64,000 nucleotides of DNA from JAICKM01 sp050998805 (GCA_050998805.1 JBPCPV010000037.1:17486-81485); one strand, 5' to 3'; positions 44,481 through 51,864 are shown, counted from the stretch's first letter. Numbers and translations: made by a program. The notes: generated by a model from the letters alone, not told the origin.

Positions 44481-44512
44481 ACTCGATGCCGCCCACGGGG
44501 CCGGTTTCAACT

Positions 44513-44542
44513 AATATAGCCCTGTTTGCTGCTTTCTGTCAA
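44513..44542 (-). promoter_or_regulatory. Second element promoter toward tRNA-Phe
   Basis: TTGACA (44537-44542) and TATATT (44513-44518) are 18 bases apart on the minus strand. Together with the promoter at 44452-44480 it forms a tandem pair upstream of the tRNA. Confidence 0.6.
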
Positions 44543-44619
44543 GCGGCAGTGACGGATGTTCCCCTATAAGGGCGCTGCGCGCCAGCACAAGTGCCTATGA
44601 TGGGGTGATTGCAGCACTT

Positions 44620-44841
44620 TTAGGAGCGCGCCTCTAGTGCTGACACGCGCTCCTCTAGCACGGCCATGTCGCGCCTCAACCGGGCAACCTCCACGGGCAA
44701 GTCAGTCGCGGCCATGCGGCGGGCTGCCTCTGCCTGTATGAGTTTCGTTAAGAAGTCGCCCATCTTGCGCGGCGTGCCGGCCCACTCACGTAACAGGTCG
44801 GCGGCCTCCTCGTCAAGATGTACGGTCACTTTGCGTGTCAT
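44620..44841 (-). CDS. Ribbon-helix-helix protein with coiled coil
   Basis: This 73-residue protein has an N-terminal strand and two helices of the Arc/MetJ type (RKVTVHLDEEAADLLREW) and a C-terminal coiled coil (LPVEVARLRRDMAVLEERVSALEA). Such proteins repress plasmid or phage promoters, often their own. Its start overlaps the stop of the upstream small gene (ATGA, 44838-44841). It is probably a regulator of the integrated element. Confidence 0.7.
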   Translation of the reverse strand: MTRKVTVHLDEEAADLLREWAGTPRKMGDFLTKLIQAEAARRMAATDLPVEVARLRRDMAVLEERVSALEARS

Positions 44842-45035
44842 GCCCCCTCTACCTTATCGCAGATATTAAGGCCAATCTCACAGTCGCAGTGCGCGCCCAT
44901 GCTACGCAATAGGTCTAATACATCTGCTAGCTGCATACCTGCTGCCTTAGCGTGCGAGCGGCCTGGTTGCAATGGCGTGAGCAGAAGCCCTGCCCTATTA
45001 TATGCGGCAGAAACATCTTTCCACAACCGGCGCAT
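44838..45035 (-). CDS. Small protein with C-terminal CDCE motif
   Basis: This 65-residue protein is coupled to the ribbon-helix-helix gene. The end, LLRSMGAHCDCEIGLNI, resembles the C-terminal part of DUF2695-type proteins, in which Cys-Asp-Cys-Glu is conserved; the similarity is short. The ribosome site is weak (AGGGGGG about 18 bases upstream). Function unknown. Confidence 0.45.
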   Translation of the reverse strand: MRRLWKDVSAAYNRAGLLLTPLQPGRSHAKAAGMQLADVLDLLRSMGAHCDCEIGLNICDKVEGA

Positions 45036-45322
45036 AAAACCACGACTAAACCCCCCTGACGTATTATAACATATTTACACGTCAAAATCCATGGGGTAAG
45101 GGTATGGATTTAGGACAGACAAGCTGGACATTGGCTGTCCACAGTAGGACATGATTCATCGGCACTAAATCAGCGCAAGCGTGCGCTATCGAGGGGTTGG
45201 GAAGGCGTGATTTGCCCAGAATCGGAGGTCTCCGGTGCCGTACTTGCGCGCAACGTACTGTGTCCACGGCCCGCGCCTTGTTATCTAGTGGACTTTCAGA
45301 CGGCTCGCGCCTACCCCCGGCA

Positions 45323-45390
45323 AAAGTTCCATTGCCCAGGCACGGTCGTCGGCCCCCCTTCTAAGCTGCTATGCTGTGCAATGGAACTTT
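45323..45390. repeat. 13-bp perfect inverted repeat (AAAGTTCCATTGC)
   Basis: The arms 45323-45335 and 45378-45390 are perfectly complementary, with a 42-base spacer. It could form a cruciform or an RNA stem, for example at an origin. Confidence 0.75.
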
Positions 45391-45696
45391 ATTAGCGGGT
45401 TGTCCACTGGTCTTAGGAGCGCGTAGGACGGCCTAGAACAGGCGCTATCGCAAAAGCAATAAGGGGGCTAGCCCGCGCTCGCTACAGCCATCACAGCTTC
45501 ACATCCTGCTTGTGCTGGATACCTAGCACAAGCGCCCTACGTTTGACAATCATAGACCCCTATTATGCGCTCTTTCCCCTGCTGGTTTCTTAAGTCAAAG
45601 TCTTTAATCAGATGTCCTCCAAATGACCGACAGATGTCGCTCTGAGGCTGTTTATTATGTAGGGGCAAAGTCATCCCATTACTTTTGTAAACATGG

Positions 45697-45702
45697 TATA
45701 AT
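45697..45702 (+). promoter_or_regulatory. Extended -10 promoter of the Prim-Pol operon
   Basis: TGGTATAAT is an extended -10 followed a few bases later by the palindrome at 45707-45724, so a repressor there would sit on the start point. No good -35 is seen. Confidence 0.65.
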
Positions 45703-45706
45703 AAGG

Positions 45707-45724
45707 GTAGAACATTTGTTCTAC
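45707..45724. promoter_or_regulatory. LexA-like box (GTAGAAC-ATTT-GTTCTAC)
   Basis: A perfect 7-bp inverted repeat containing GAAC-N4-GTTC, the core of the Gram-positive-type SOS box. It overlaps the expected transcription start of the Prim-Pol operon. The same 16-base pattern TAGAACA-N3-GTTCTA occurs at 63403-63418. Induction by DNA damage would fit an excising element. Confidence 0.65.
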
Positions 45725-45753
45725 ATGGGATTCTACCAAAGGAGTGAATAGAC

Positions 45754-46005
45754 ATGAACGAAACAGAACCGAAAGCCTATTATCCGCTAACCGTACAATT
45801 GGACCGTGTTACACTTGACGGCCTGCGGCAACTCGCGGTCCAGCGCGGCCTAATCACAAAACGCGGGCCGATAAACCAGCGCAACAGAGGCAACATCCAA
45901 GCTCTGCTAAAAGAGCTTGTGAAGGAGGCGGGATTGTCGGACAGGCTTATTTTCATTGAGGAACGCGACCCAGCCTATGTGTACGAGGAGGTTCCCAGTG
46001 GGTGA
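45754..46005 (+). CDS. Small DNA-binding-like protein before Prim-Pol
   Basis: This 83-residue protein has a strand-helix-helix pattern (YYPLTVQLDRVTLDGLRQLAVQRG, NIQALLKELVKEAGL) that suggests a ribbon-helix-helix fold, though no family is certain. AAAGGAG precedes ATG 45754. It overlaps the Prim-Pol start by eight bases, so the two are coupled. A copy-control or replication accessory role is possible. Confidence 0.7.
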   Translation: MNETEPKAYYPLTVQLDRVTLDGLRQLAVQRGLITKRGPINQRNRGNIQALLKELVKEAGLSDRLIFIEERDPAYVYEEVPSG

Positions 46006-47275
46006 TGACCTCATCCTGCCCCTCGTCCATATGGACGGGGCGGCGGACGTTGGCAAGGCGGCTCTGGCATACGCCCAGCGTGGTTGGCCCGTGCTTCCTA
46101 TAAAAGGCAAGGTACCCATCGGCCAACTTGTTCCGCACGGCTACAAAGACGCTACCACCGACAGTGCGTTATTAGCGGATTGGTGGGCGACCTGCCCTGA
46201 TGCAGGGGTAGCTATAGCGCCGGGCCGTGCCGGTTTGCTCGGTTTGGATATAGACCCCCGTAACGGTGGCAAGAGCACCTTGAACAGCCTAACTGCCCAA
46301 TATGGACCGGCCTTCAAGAATACCGTGACTGCCTATAGTGGAGGCGGCGGTCTGCATTTCTACTACAACGCAGGCGGGCTAGAGCTATCTAGCGGCACTC
46401 ATGCGGGGGGCCGAGGTATTGATGTTAAGGGACGCGACGGGTATCTAGTCGCCCCGCCTAGTATGCACGAGACCGGGGCGCGCTACACATGGGTAAGAGG
46501 CCAAAGCCCGTTTGAGAGAGACCCCGCGCTGTTACCGGATTGGTTGGCAGAGATGCTTTCAACAAACCGGGTTGCCAAGCATGAGCTTCGCAAGGTAGCA
46601 AACCCGGCTCTGCTCGGCGTGGCCCTAGACCGCCCCGCCATAGACCTGAACAGCATCATAGCCGAGCGGGGCTGCTTGACTGGCCGTGAGATTGCCTGTA
46701 CAGCACGCGACCTTGCCTTTGTACGCGCCGCCTGCTCGGTGCTTGGTATTCCTGATGTTCCAATCGGAGAGGCATTTTGTTCTGTCTTGCCCGGACAACC
46801 CGACACACATCCGTCAGCTAGCTTGTTCCAAATGCACGATGGGACTTATCAATACCGCGACTGGCGTGAGGTCGCGGGGCGGACCTGGTATACACTCCCT
46901 GGGATTCGGCAGGCACTAGCAACTAAAAAGCTGCCTACTGAGCCTCTTAGCGACCCAGAGATTACAACTTGGCATTTACGCCTCCTTGTTGAAACAGGGT
47001 ATGTCAGACCCGCATCTGTAGACCTTCGCCCACTCGCGCCTGGTGCGAGCTACACATTGCTGAAAGTCTACGACGGCTTCAAGTTGTTGCTGGGCTGTAA
47101 ATGGCTGTATGAGTTTGGACAACCTACGGCCTTTGCCTGGAGATTTGCCGCACCCTGGTGCGGCGTCGCAATCAACACTTGCCGTGATGCGATGGCCGAA
47201 CTATTACGCCAGCACATCATCAAGGGAGTCGGTCATCACAGGGGTACAAATCTATGGCTGCCGACCGGATACTAA
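45998..47275 (+). CDS. Bifunctional primase-polymerase (Prim-Pol)
   Basis: This 425-residue protein starts at GTG 45998 after GAGGAGG. The N-terminal archaeo-eukaryotic primase-like domain (about 15-200) shows YAQRGWPVLPIKGKVP, DWWATCPDAGVAIAPG, the metal-binding LGLDIDPRNGGKST (DxD near residue 87), GGLHFYYN with the catalytic His, and GRGIDVKGRDGYLVAPPS. Such enzymes prime and copy plasmid and phage DNA. No helicase domain follows, so a host helicase would be needed; the C-terminal ~200 residues are not recognised. Confidence 0.88.
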   Translation: MGDDLILPLVHMDGAADVGKAALAYAQRGWPVLPIKGKVPIGQLVPHGYKDATTDSALLADWWATCPDAGVAIAPGRAGLLGLDIDPRNGGKSTLNSLTAQYGPAFKNTVTAYSGGGGLHFYYNAGGLELSSGTHAGGRGIDVKGRDGYLVAPPSMHETGARYTWVRGQSPFERDPALLPDWLAEMLSTNRVAKHELRKVANPALLGVALDRPAIDLNSIIAERGCLTGREIACTARDLAFVRAACSVLGIPDVPIGEAFCSVLPGQPDTHPSASLFQMHDGTYQYRDWREVAGRTWYTLPGIRQALATKKLPTEPLSDPEITTWHLRLLVETGYVRPASVDLRPLAPGASYTLLKVYDGFKLLLGCKWLYEFGQPTAFAWRFAAPWCGVAINTCRDAMAELLRQHIIKGVGHHRGTNLWLPTGY

Positions 47276-47320
47276 GGCTTTAATACCAGTAACAAATATT
47301 TGTTACTGGTATTAAAGCCT
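47275..47320. repeat. 46-bp perfect palindrome after Prim-Pol
   Basis: From AGGCTTTAATACCAG to its exact complement the sequence is a perfect palindrome of 23-bp arms with no loop, beginning at the last base of the Prim-Pol stop codon. It could be a bidirectional terminator, but no T-run follows; an origin or resolution site is also possible. It is AT-rich at its centre (AAAT/ATTT). Confidence 0.85.
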
Positions 47321-47376
47321 GGCATCGTTGCCCGCATAGCGGGCTAAGGGCTATGCCCTGCCCAGCAGGAGAAACA

Positions 47377-47835
47377 ATGAACAGTAACAAACAGGAATCG
47401 GCACCAAATGAGGAGTGTAAAGGTAGCACTTGTAGGCGGCTAGCCAAACAGGTGAAGGCGGGAGAAAAGGAAGGGTCGGAGGCTTGGCATGCAGAGCGGC
47501 TGATTAGGTGGCGTGACGCCAACTTTGATGTGTACCCCGATTTGCGATGGTTGCGGGCCTCTGGAAACGACTTCCCTTCTACGGGAGAAGGCTGTGAAGC
47601 TATGAAGCGGCGCGGGCTGCTAAGAGGGGAAGCTGATTACTTTCTTAGCCGTGCGCGGCACGGCTACCACGGCCTATTCATTGAGCTTAAAAGGCAAGGT
47701 GGCAAACTCAAGCCGCATCAACAGGAGTTCCTAGTTGAGCAAAAGAAGGAGGGGTATAAGACCGTTGTGAGGTATGGCTGGGAGCAGGCACGAGATAGGC
47801 TAGTTTGGTACCTAAGCGGGCCGTACTGTGCGTAG
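47377..47835 (+). CDS. VRR-NUC domain nuclease
   Basis: This 152-residue protein starts at ATG 47377 after AGGAGAAACA. The C-terminal ~95 residues show the VRR-NUC fold: GEADYFLSRARHGYHGLFIELKRQGGKL, with the acidic residue of GEAD, the IELK core, and a following Gln-rich helix (HQQEFLVEQKKEGY). Standalone VRR-NUC proteins are common in phages and resolve branched or flapped DNA. The ~55-residue N-terminus is charged and unrecognised. It probably acts in replication or resolution of the element. Confidence 0.85.
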   Translation: MNSNKQESAPNEECKGSTCRRLAKQVKAGEKEGSEAWHAERLIRWRDANFDVYPDLRWLRASGNDFPSTGEGCEAMKRRGLLRGEADYFLSRARHGYHGLFIELKRQGGKLKPHQQEFLVEQKKEGYKTVVRYGWEQARDRLVWYLSGPYCA

Positions 47836-47991
47836 TCGGCGGTAAGTCTAGGCTCCATGATTAACAACAATCATAGGGCTTCGCATTTGCCCTGTAGTCA
47901 TCTTAGAGGGCAAACTAGGCCGGCGTGTGGTAGAACTAATGTTCTGTGCGGGTTGCCCCAATTGTCTGCCTGAACGCGCAAGCGGTGAGAC

Positions 47992-49029
47992 TTACTTCTG
48001 TGGGCGCTTGTGCTTAAGTTGTCCGGCCATGTTATCTAGCGGCCCGCACTGCTCGTGCTCGGCGGCCAGGTCCTCTTTAGAGATGTCTAAGTAATAGCGG
48101 CGAGTCGTATCAAACTTCGTATGGCCCAGCAACTCCTGGAGTGTGCTGCCCCGCATACCGTTGCGATGCGCCTTAGTAGCGAACGTGTGTCGGCAGAGAT
48201 GTGCCCCGCCCTGTATTGAGATACCGGCCCTATTCTTTAAGCGGTTGAATAGCTCTTTGAGGCCGTAATAGGTCAACGGCGCGCCGTCCCTACCCAAGAA
48301 CAGCGCCGCGCCGCGTGCGGCCTGCTTGCCTCTTGCCTGCAAATAGCGCCTAAGTTCCCGCCTAGCGAATGTGCCAATGACAACCGCGCGTTTCTTGGCT
48401 CCCTTGCCGGTGACGGTGAATACGCCGTCGGGGGTGTCTGCATCGCCCACCGTGAGCCGTAAGAGTTCGCTTGCCCGCAATCCTGAGTCGAAGAGGACGG
48501 CGAGTATAGCACGGTCTCTTGCGATTAGCACAGGCGTCATAGCTTCGTCACAGGCGGCAAACAGCGCGGCTATCTGCTCGTCTGAGTATGTCTGCACAGT
48601 CCATGCGTCGGGCAGCTTTGGCATCTCAATCTTCGTGAATGGGTTGGCCGGCAGGTCTGCCTCAGTACTTGCCCAGTTCCAGAACGCGCGCAAGGCGCGG
48701 GCGTGGGCGTGAACGGCGGCTGGTTTGAGCGGCTTACATGTGATTGTTTCCTGCTTGCCCCATCGCCCACCTGAGTGCTCTTGCAAGTAGACTAGGTAGG
48801 CGCGGATATGGTTGGGAGTTATCTGTGCCAGCGCAGTGGGGTCGGCCCCCTGGGCAAGAAACCAGATGAAGTTCTTGATATAGCGCCGGTAAAAGGTAAT
48901 GGTAGCTGGGGAGTGCCTTTGCGCTCGCTGGTCGAGCAGGAACCCGTCAAGATAGAAGGCTACGCTTTCCAGGTCTAGGGGCTGTGCTCGGTTTGGCCCA
49001 AGTTTCCGAGTCGTATGCTCGTTTGACAT
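47992..49029 (-). CDS. Tyrosine recombinase/integrase of the mini-element
   Basis: This 345-residue integrase has an N-terminal core-binding domain (AQRHSPATITFYRRYIKNFIWFL) and the catalytic domain with Arg in SGLRASELLRLTV, the His-x2-Arg box HLCRHTFAT, and HTKFDTTRRYY with the nucleophilic Tyr. GGAGG precedes ATG 49029. It lies about 95 bases from the right attachment repeat, as expected for the enzyme that catalysed the integration. All catalytic residues are present, so excision may still be possible. Confidence 0.93.
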   Translation of the reverse strand: MSNEHTTRKLGPNRAQPLDLESVAFYLDGFLLDQRAQRHSPATITFYRRYIKNFIWFLAQGADPTALAQITPNHIRAYLVYLQEHSGGRWGKQETITCKPLKPAAVHAHARALRAFWNWASTEADLPANPFTKIEMPKLPDAWTVQTYSDEQIAALFAACDEAMTPVLIARDRAILAVLFDSGLRASELLRLTVGDADTPDGVFTVTGKGAKKRAVVIGTFARRELRRYLQARGKQAARGAALFLGRDGAPLTYYGLKELFNRLKNRAGISIQGGAHLCRHTFATKAHRNGMRGSTLQELLGHTKFDTTRRYYLDISKEDLAAEHEQCGPLDNMAGQLKHKRPQK

Positions 49030-49123
49030 GCTAAGAGCCTCCTTACGGCAGGCTCCGCATGGGTTGTACTTGTACTATCGCGCTTGTGCTAGGGGTTTTT
49101 CGAGGCTAAGTCCGGTCTGTTGA

Positions 49124-49180
49124 GATGACCCTGCGATTTTCAGTCGCATGCTCTACCAACTGAGCTACCTGAGCCTCTTA
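49124..49180. repeat. Attachment-site direct repeat, right (displaced tRNA-Phe 5' half)
   Basis: The 57-bp copy of 44316-44372. It contains positions 1-51 of tRNA-Phe on the minus strand without the 3' part, followed by unrelated element sequence, so it cannot make a tRNA. The promoter to its right is the original chromosomal one. Confidence 0.95.
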
Positions 49181-49188
49181 CAGGCAAT

Positions 49189-49217
49189 AGTTTAGCAAAT
49201 TGAGCAGATATTGTCAA
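49189..49217 (-). promoter_or_regulatory. Original tRNA-Phe promoter, now orphaned
   Basis: TTGACA (49212-49217) and TAAACT (49189-49194) are 17 bases apart on the minus strand, and the start point would fall just upstream of the displaced tRNA 5' half. It now transcribes the tRNA fragment and then the integrase antisense-free strand, i.e. the integrase coding strand. Confidence 0.7.
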
Positions 49218-49248
49218 GCAAATTGAAAACCGAGCGGTGCAGTTATGC

Positions 49249-49254
49249 TATAAT
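49249..49254 (+). promoter_or_regulatory. -10 element for the GT-C gene
   Basis: A perfect TATAAT on the plus strand, 25 bases before TTG 49279. The best upstream hexamer (TTGAAA at 49223) is 20 bases away, so the -35 is uncertain. Confidence 0.5.
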
Positions 49255-49278
49255 GTCCCTGGCGAAAGGGGGCCGGGC

Positions 49279-50601
49279 TTGGCAACGAAGTGGGCTGATC
49301 TGAGCGAGGCGCGGCGCTGGAACAGGGTCTACCTGCTTCTCTACGTCGGCTACATCGCCCTTGGCATGTCACTGCGCTGGAACGGCTGGCTCCACTTCGA
49401 CCACATCTGGTTCGTGGACGCAGCGCGGCACGTGCTCGATGGCTCATGGCGTATCTACGAGTTCAGGGCCACGCCGAGTATCGCCCCACCCGACGGCCTC
49501 GCCTACTCCTACTCACCGCTGACCGCCATGCTCATGGCCCCCTTCGTCGCGGTGGCCGACGCGCTCAAAGGCACGCCGCTCGCTGCGAGCGTCGGCGGCA
49601 CGGACCAGTTGGCCTACAGGCTGATCGTATTCCCATTGCTCGTCGCCGATGTGCTGGCGATGGAGCAGCTCCGCCGGATTGTCCGCGAATGGCGGCCTGA
49701 TGTGGACGAGGCCGGCATCTTCCTCGGCATCCTGCCGACGCTACTGCTCACCAGCTTCCTGCTCGTCTCCGCCTACCGCGACCACCAGGAGGGTCTCGTG
49801 CTCCTGCTGCTGCTGACGACGCTGCGGGTGACGCCGCGCCGCCTCCTGCTCGGAGGCGTCTGCGCGGGACTGACGCTCGCCGCCAAGCAAACCTCTCTGC
49901 TCGAACTGCTGCCGGTCGGCACGGTCCTGCTCTGGCAAGGCCGCTTTCGCCTACGCGACGCCCTCATCTGGGGAGCGGCTGCGGTCGGCGTGTTCGGCGC
50001 GTTCCTGCTGCCGCCATTTCTGGCCGATAGGGACGCGCTGATCTACGCGCTGATCACACAGGAGCAGCGGCGGATACTCACCGGCCAGGGGCTGCCGGTC
50101 TGGATCGATGCCGCCCTGGCGAACGGCCTCGGCATCCGGTCCGCAGAATACGCGCTCTGGCACGACCGACTGCTGCGCTACAGCAATCCCGCGCTGGTGA
50201 TGATCGCCGTGGCGCTGGTTCTCGCCGCCCTCTGGTGGGCGGGCCGCCGCGGGCGGCCCATCGGCCTCAGAGACAGCCGTCTGCTCGCCCTCGTCGCCGT
50301 GGGTGGACTGCTCCAGATCGTGCTCGCCAAGTGGGTTACCGGGCACTACTACCAGCTCCCACTTGCGCTCGCCCTGCTCTGGGACATCGTGCGCCGTGCG
50401 CCCCTCTGGCCGGCCGTCGGGCTGGCGGGCACGGTCGGCTTCCGGCTCGTGGCTGCTGGCCTGCATCTGCCCGACGGCCCGCTCGGCAAGGACGGCGCTA
50501 TCTTCTTCCTGTTCCTCTGGCTTACCCTCGCTGCGCTCTTTGCGGCCTTCGGGCGCGAGCCGCAGTCACGGCCAGCGACGCAGCCTGTCTCCGATGCCTA
50601 G
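49279..50601 (+). CDS. Polytopic membrane glycosyltransferase-like protein (GT-C/DUF2029-like)
   Basis: This 440-residue protein has about nine to eleven hydrophobic helices (YLLLYVGYIALGM, GILPTLLLTSFLLVSA, LALVAVGGLLQIVLA and others). The first outer loop carries acidic residues (DHIWFVDAARHVLDGSWRIYEF), in the place where GT-C enzymes bind polyprenyl-linked sugar. TTG 49279 follows AAAGGGGG; the longer GTG/ATG frame would start inside the promoter. It may add mannose or another sugar outside the membrane. The exact family is uncertain. Confidence 0.75.
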   Translation: MATKWADLSEARRWNRVYLLLYVGYIALGMSLRWNGWLHFDHIWFVDAARHVLDGSWRIYEFRATPSIAPPDGLAYSYSPLTAMLMAPFVAVADALKGTPLAASVGGTDQLAYRLIVFPLLVADVLAMEQLRRIVREWRPDVDEAGIFLGILPTLLLTSFLLVSAYRDHQEGLVLLLLLTTLRVTPRRLLLGGVCAGLTLAAKQTSLLELLPVGTVLLWQGRFRLRDALIWGAAAVGVFGAFLLPPFLADRDALIYALITQEQRRILTGQGLPVWIDAALANGLGIRSAEYALWHDRLLRYSNPALVMIAVALVLAALWWAGRRGRPIGLRDSRLLALVAVGGLLQIVLAKWVTGHYYQLPLALALLWDIVRRAPLWPAVGLAGTVGFRLVAAGLHLPDGPLGKDGAIFFLFLWLTLAALFAAFGREPQSRPATQPVSDA

Positions 50602-50611
50602 CCGCAGACGG

Positions 50612-51253
50612 CTAAACAGCGCCGACGCTCGGCACTGTGCCCGCACCCGGCACCGGCGGCGGCGCGACCTGGTGGTCGTAGAGCGCATCGGCCAGGCCGA
50701 GTTCGAGGCACTCCGGTGCCGTCAGAAACCTGTCCCGCCCCGAGTAGATGAAGTCCTGCCACCAGGCTGCGTCGTGTTTGCTCGTGCGTTGCGCGAACAG
50801 GTTCGCCACCAGGTTCTTGTAGTGCTCCGCCAGCACCGCGTAATCCGTGAAGATCCTCTGGTCGCTGCCTGAGAGGAACCATTGCGGACTGTGCAGCATC
50901 AGCGTCGAGTACGACCCGATCAGCCGCCGGTCGCCGCCCTGGAAGACGATCGCGCCCATCGAGTACGCGAAGCCGCTCACAACCGTGTCGATCACGACAT
51001 CGTATTCGGCGCGGACCCTGTAGATCATTTCCAGCATCGCGATCCCTGAGCCGACCGAGCCGCCGCCCGAGTTGATGTAGACAGTGATCGGCGAGTCGTG
51101 GTCGCCCCTGCGGGCGATTGCCATCAGCAAGAGGCCCTGGCTGAACTGCTCCGCCGCCGCGTCGTCTATCTCACCCACGAAACAAAAGCCGTGCGACTCC
51201 AGCTCGCGGTGCCGCAGCGCGCCGTTGATTATGAGCTGCTCAAGATCCACCAT
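50612..51253 (-). CDS. ClpP-like serine protease
   Basis: This 213-residue protein of the ClpP/crotonase fold starts at ATG 51253 after AGGAGAG. The oxyanion region ITVYINSGGGSVGSGIAM and the Ser motif GFAYSMGAIVFQGG are clear, and LMLHSPQWFL supplies the His. The usual strong ClpP start pattern and some conserved positions differ, and it is a stand-alone gene without clpX, so it may be a ClpP paralogue with a special role. The gene lies 26 bases after a lipoprotein gene on the same strand. Confidence 0.85.
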   Translation of the reverse strand: MVDLEQLIINGALRHRELESHGFCFVGEIDDAAAEQFSQGLLLMAIARRGDHDSPITVYINSGGGSVGSGIAMLEMIYRVRAEYDVVIDTVVSGFAYSMGAIVFQGGDRRLIGSYSTLMLHSPQWFLSGSDQRIFTDYAVLAEHYKNLVANLFAQRTSKHDAAWWQDFIYSGRDRFLTAPECLELGLADALYDHQVAPPPVPGAGTVPSVGAV

Positions 51254-51279
51254 CGTCGTCTCTCCTGTATGCCGGGCTG

Positions 51280-51771
51280 CTACGGCGCGTTCGGGTTCGG
51301 GTCGAGTGCGCTCACTATGTACCCCGGCAAGCTGCACCCTGGCACGGCGATACCGGGGTCGGCGGGCCGCCCGTGGAGGACGACCCATGCCCCGTCCTTG
51401 ACGCTTGCCGCATCCCAGTTTCCGGGCAAGAGGGCGAAGTGGTTGTTGTACTTGTCGACCGCCACAAGCACCAGCGGGGAGACATAGGTCACGACAACGC
51501 AGCTCCCATCGTGACTCACCTTGCCTGCGATCACCGAGTAGTCTGCGGTGTGCTCGTAGGCTTGGTGTACGCCTGCGCTTCCACGCGTCCCCGTTGCGGC
51601 GGGTGCCGATGTGGACACCGACGTGAGTGCAGGCGCTGCGCCGCCTGCGACGGTCGGCTCCGGCGGGGGCGTGTCGGTCGGCGTGCCGCTACAGCCGCCT
51701 GCCAGCAGCAGCACCGGCAGCGTGGCTAGGATAGCGACTCGCCTCACGAGCGAGAGTATCGGGCTGTTCAT
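51280..51771 (-). CDS. Uncharacterised lipoprotein
   Basis: This 163-residue protein has a type II signal peptide with lipobox LLLAGGCSG (Cys near residue 28), a Pro/Thr/Ala linker, and a compact domain of about 95 residues (YSVIAGKVSHDGSCVVVTYVSP, HFALLPGNWDAA). The pair of Cys residues may form a disulphide outside the membrane. GGAGGAAT precedes ATG 51771. The domain is not recognised. It is probably co-transcribed with the ClpP-like gene. Confidence 0.8.
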   Translation of the reverse strand: MNSPILSLVRRVAILATLPVLLLAGGCSGTPTDTPPPEPTVAGGAAPALTSVSTSAPAATGTRGSAGVHQAYEHTADYSVIAGKVSHDGSCVVVTYVSPLVLVAVDKYNNHFALLPGNWDAASVKDGAWVVLHGRPADPGIAVPGCSLPGYIVSALDPNPNAP

Positions 51772-51803
51772 ACTTATTCCTCCATGAGTATTGCTCTCCG
51801 CCT

Positions 51804-51833
51804 ATTATAGCACCGCCTAGAGCCTGCGGCAAG
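51804..51833 (-). promoter_or_regulatory. Promoter of the lipoprotein-ClpP pair
   Basis: TATAAT at 51804-51809 on the minus strand with TTGCCG at 51828-51833, 18 bases away. It is back to back with the lon promoter. Confidence 0.55.
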
Positions 51834-51864
51834 GCAGGGCAAGGCAAGGATCGATAAAATGTGG

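Larger units (their letters stand above)
45036..45753. other. Non-coding region of the mini-element (possible origin)
   Basis: These 718 bases have no convincing gene; a 72-codon minus-strand frame at 45537-45755 overlaps the promoter of the next gene. It contains a 13-bp inverted repeat (45323-45390), several TGTCCAC-like motifs, and the promoter and LexA-like box before the small protein. The position upstream of a primase gene suits a replication origin, which is inference. Confidence 0.5.
44316..49180. mobile_element. Integrated Prim-Pol mini-element in tRNA-Phe
   Basis: The 57-bp direct repeats bound 4751 bp of unique DNA holding two small genes on the minus strand, a non-coding region with an inverted repeat, a small protein, a Prim-Pol, a 46-bp palindrome, a VRR-NUC nuclease and a tyrosine integrase. 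No capsid, portal, relaxase or mating gene is seen. The gene set points to a self-replicating integrative plasmid or a phage satellite. The element replaced the tRNA 5' half, leaving the native half at its right end. Confidence 0.85.

Noticed and set aside
45537..45755. 72-codon minus-strand frame in the mini-element
   Set aside because: It overlaps the promoter, LexA-like box and start of the next gene and has no recognisable domain.
45036..47991. Spacers matching the neighbouring mini-element (self-targeting)
   Set aside because: I saw no obvious match by eye, but I could not compare all 61 spacers systematically. A BLASTN of the spacers against the window would settle it.
49124..49180. 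A second tRNA gene
   Set aside because: Only positions 1-51 of tRNA-Phe are present; the T arm and acceptor 3' strand are missing, so it is an attachment-site remnant.
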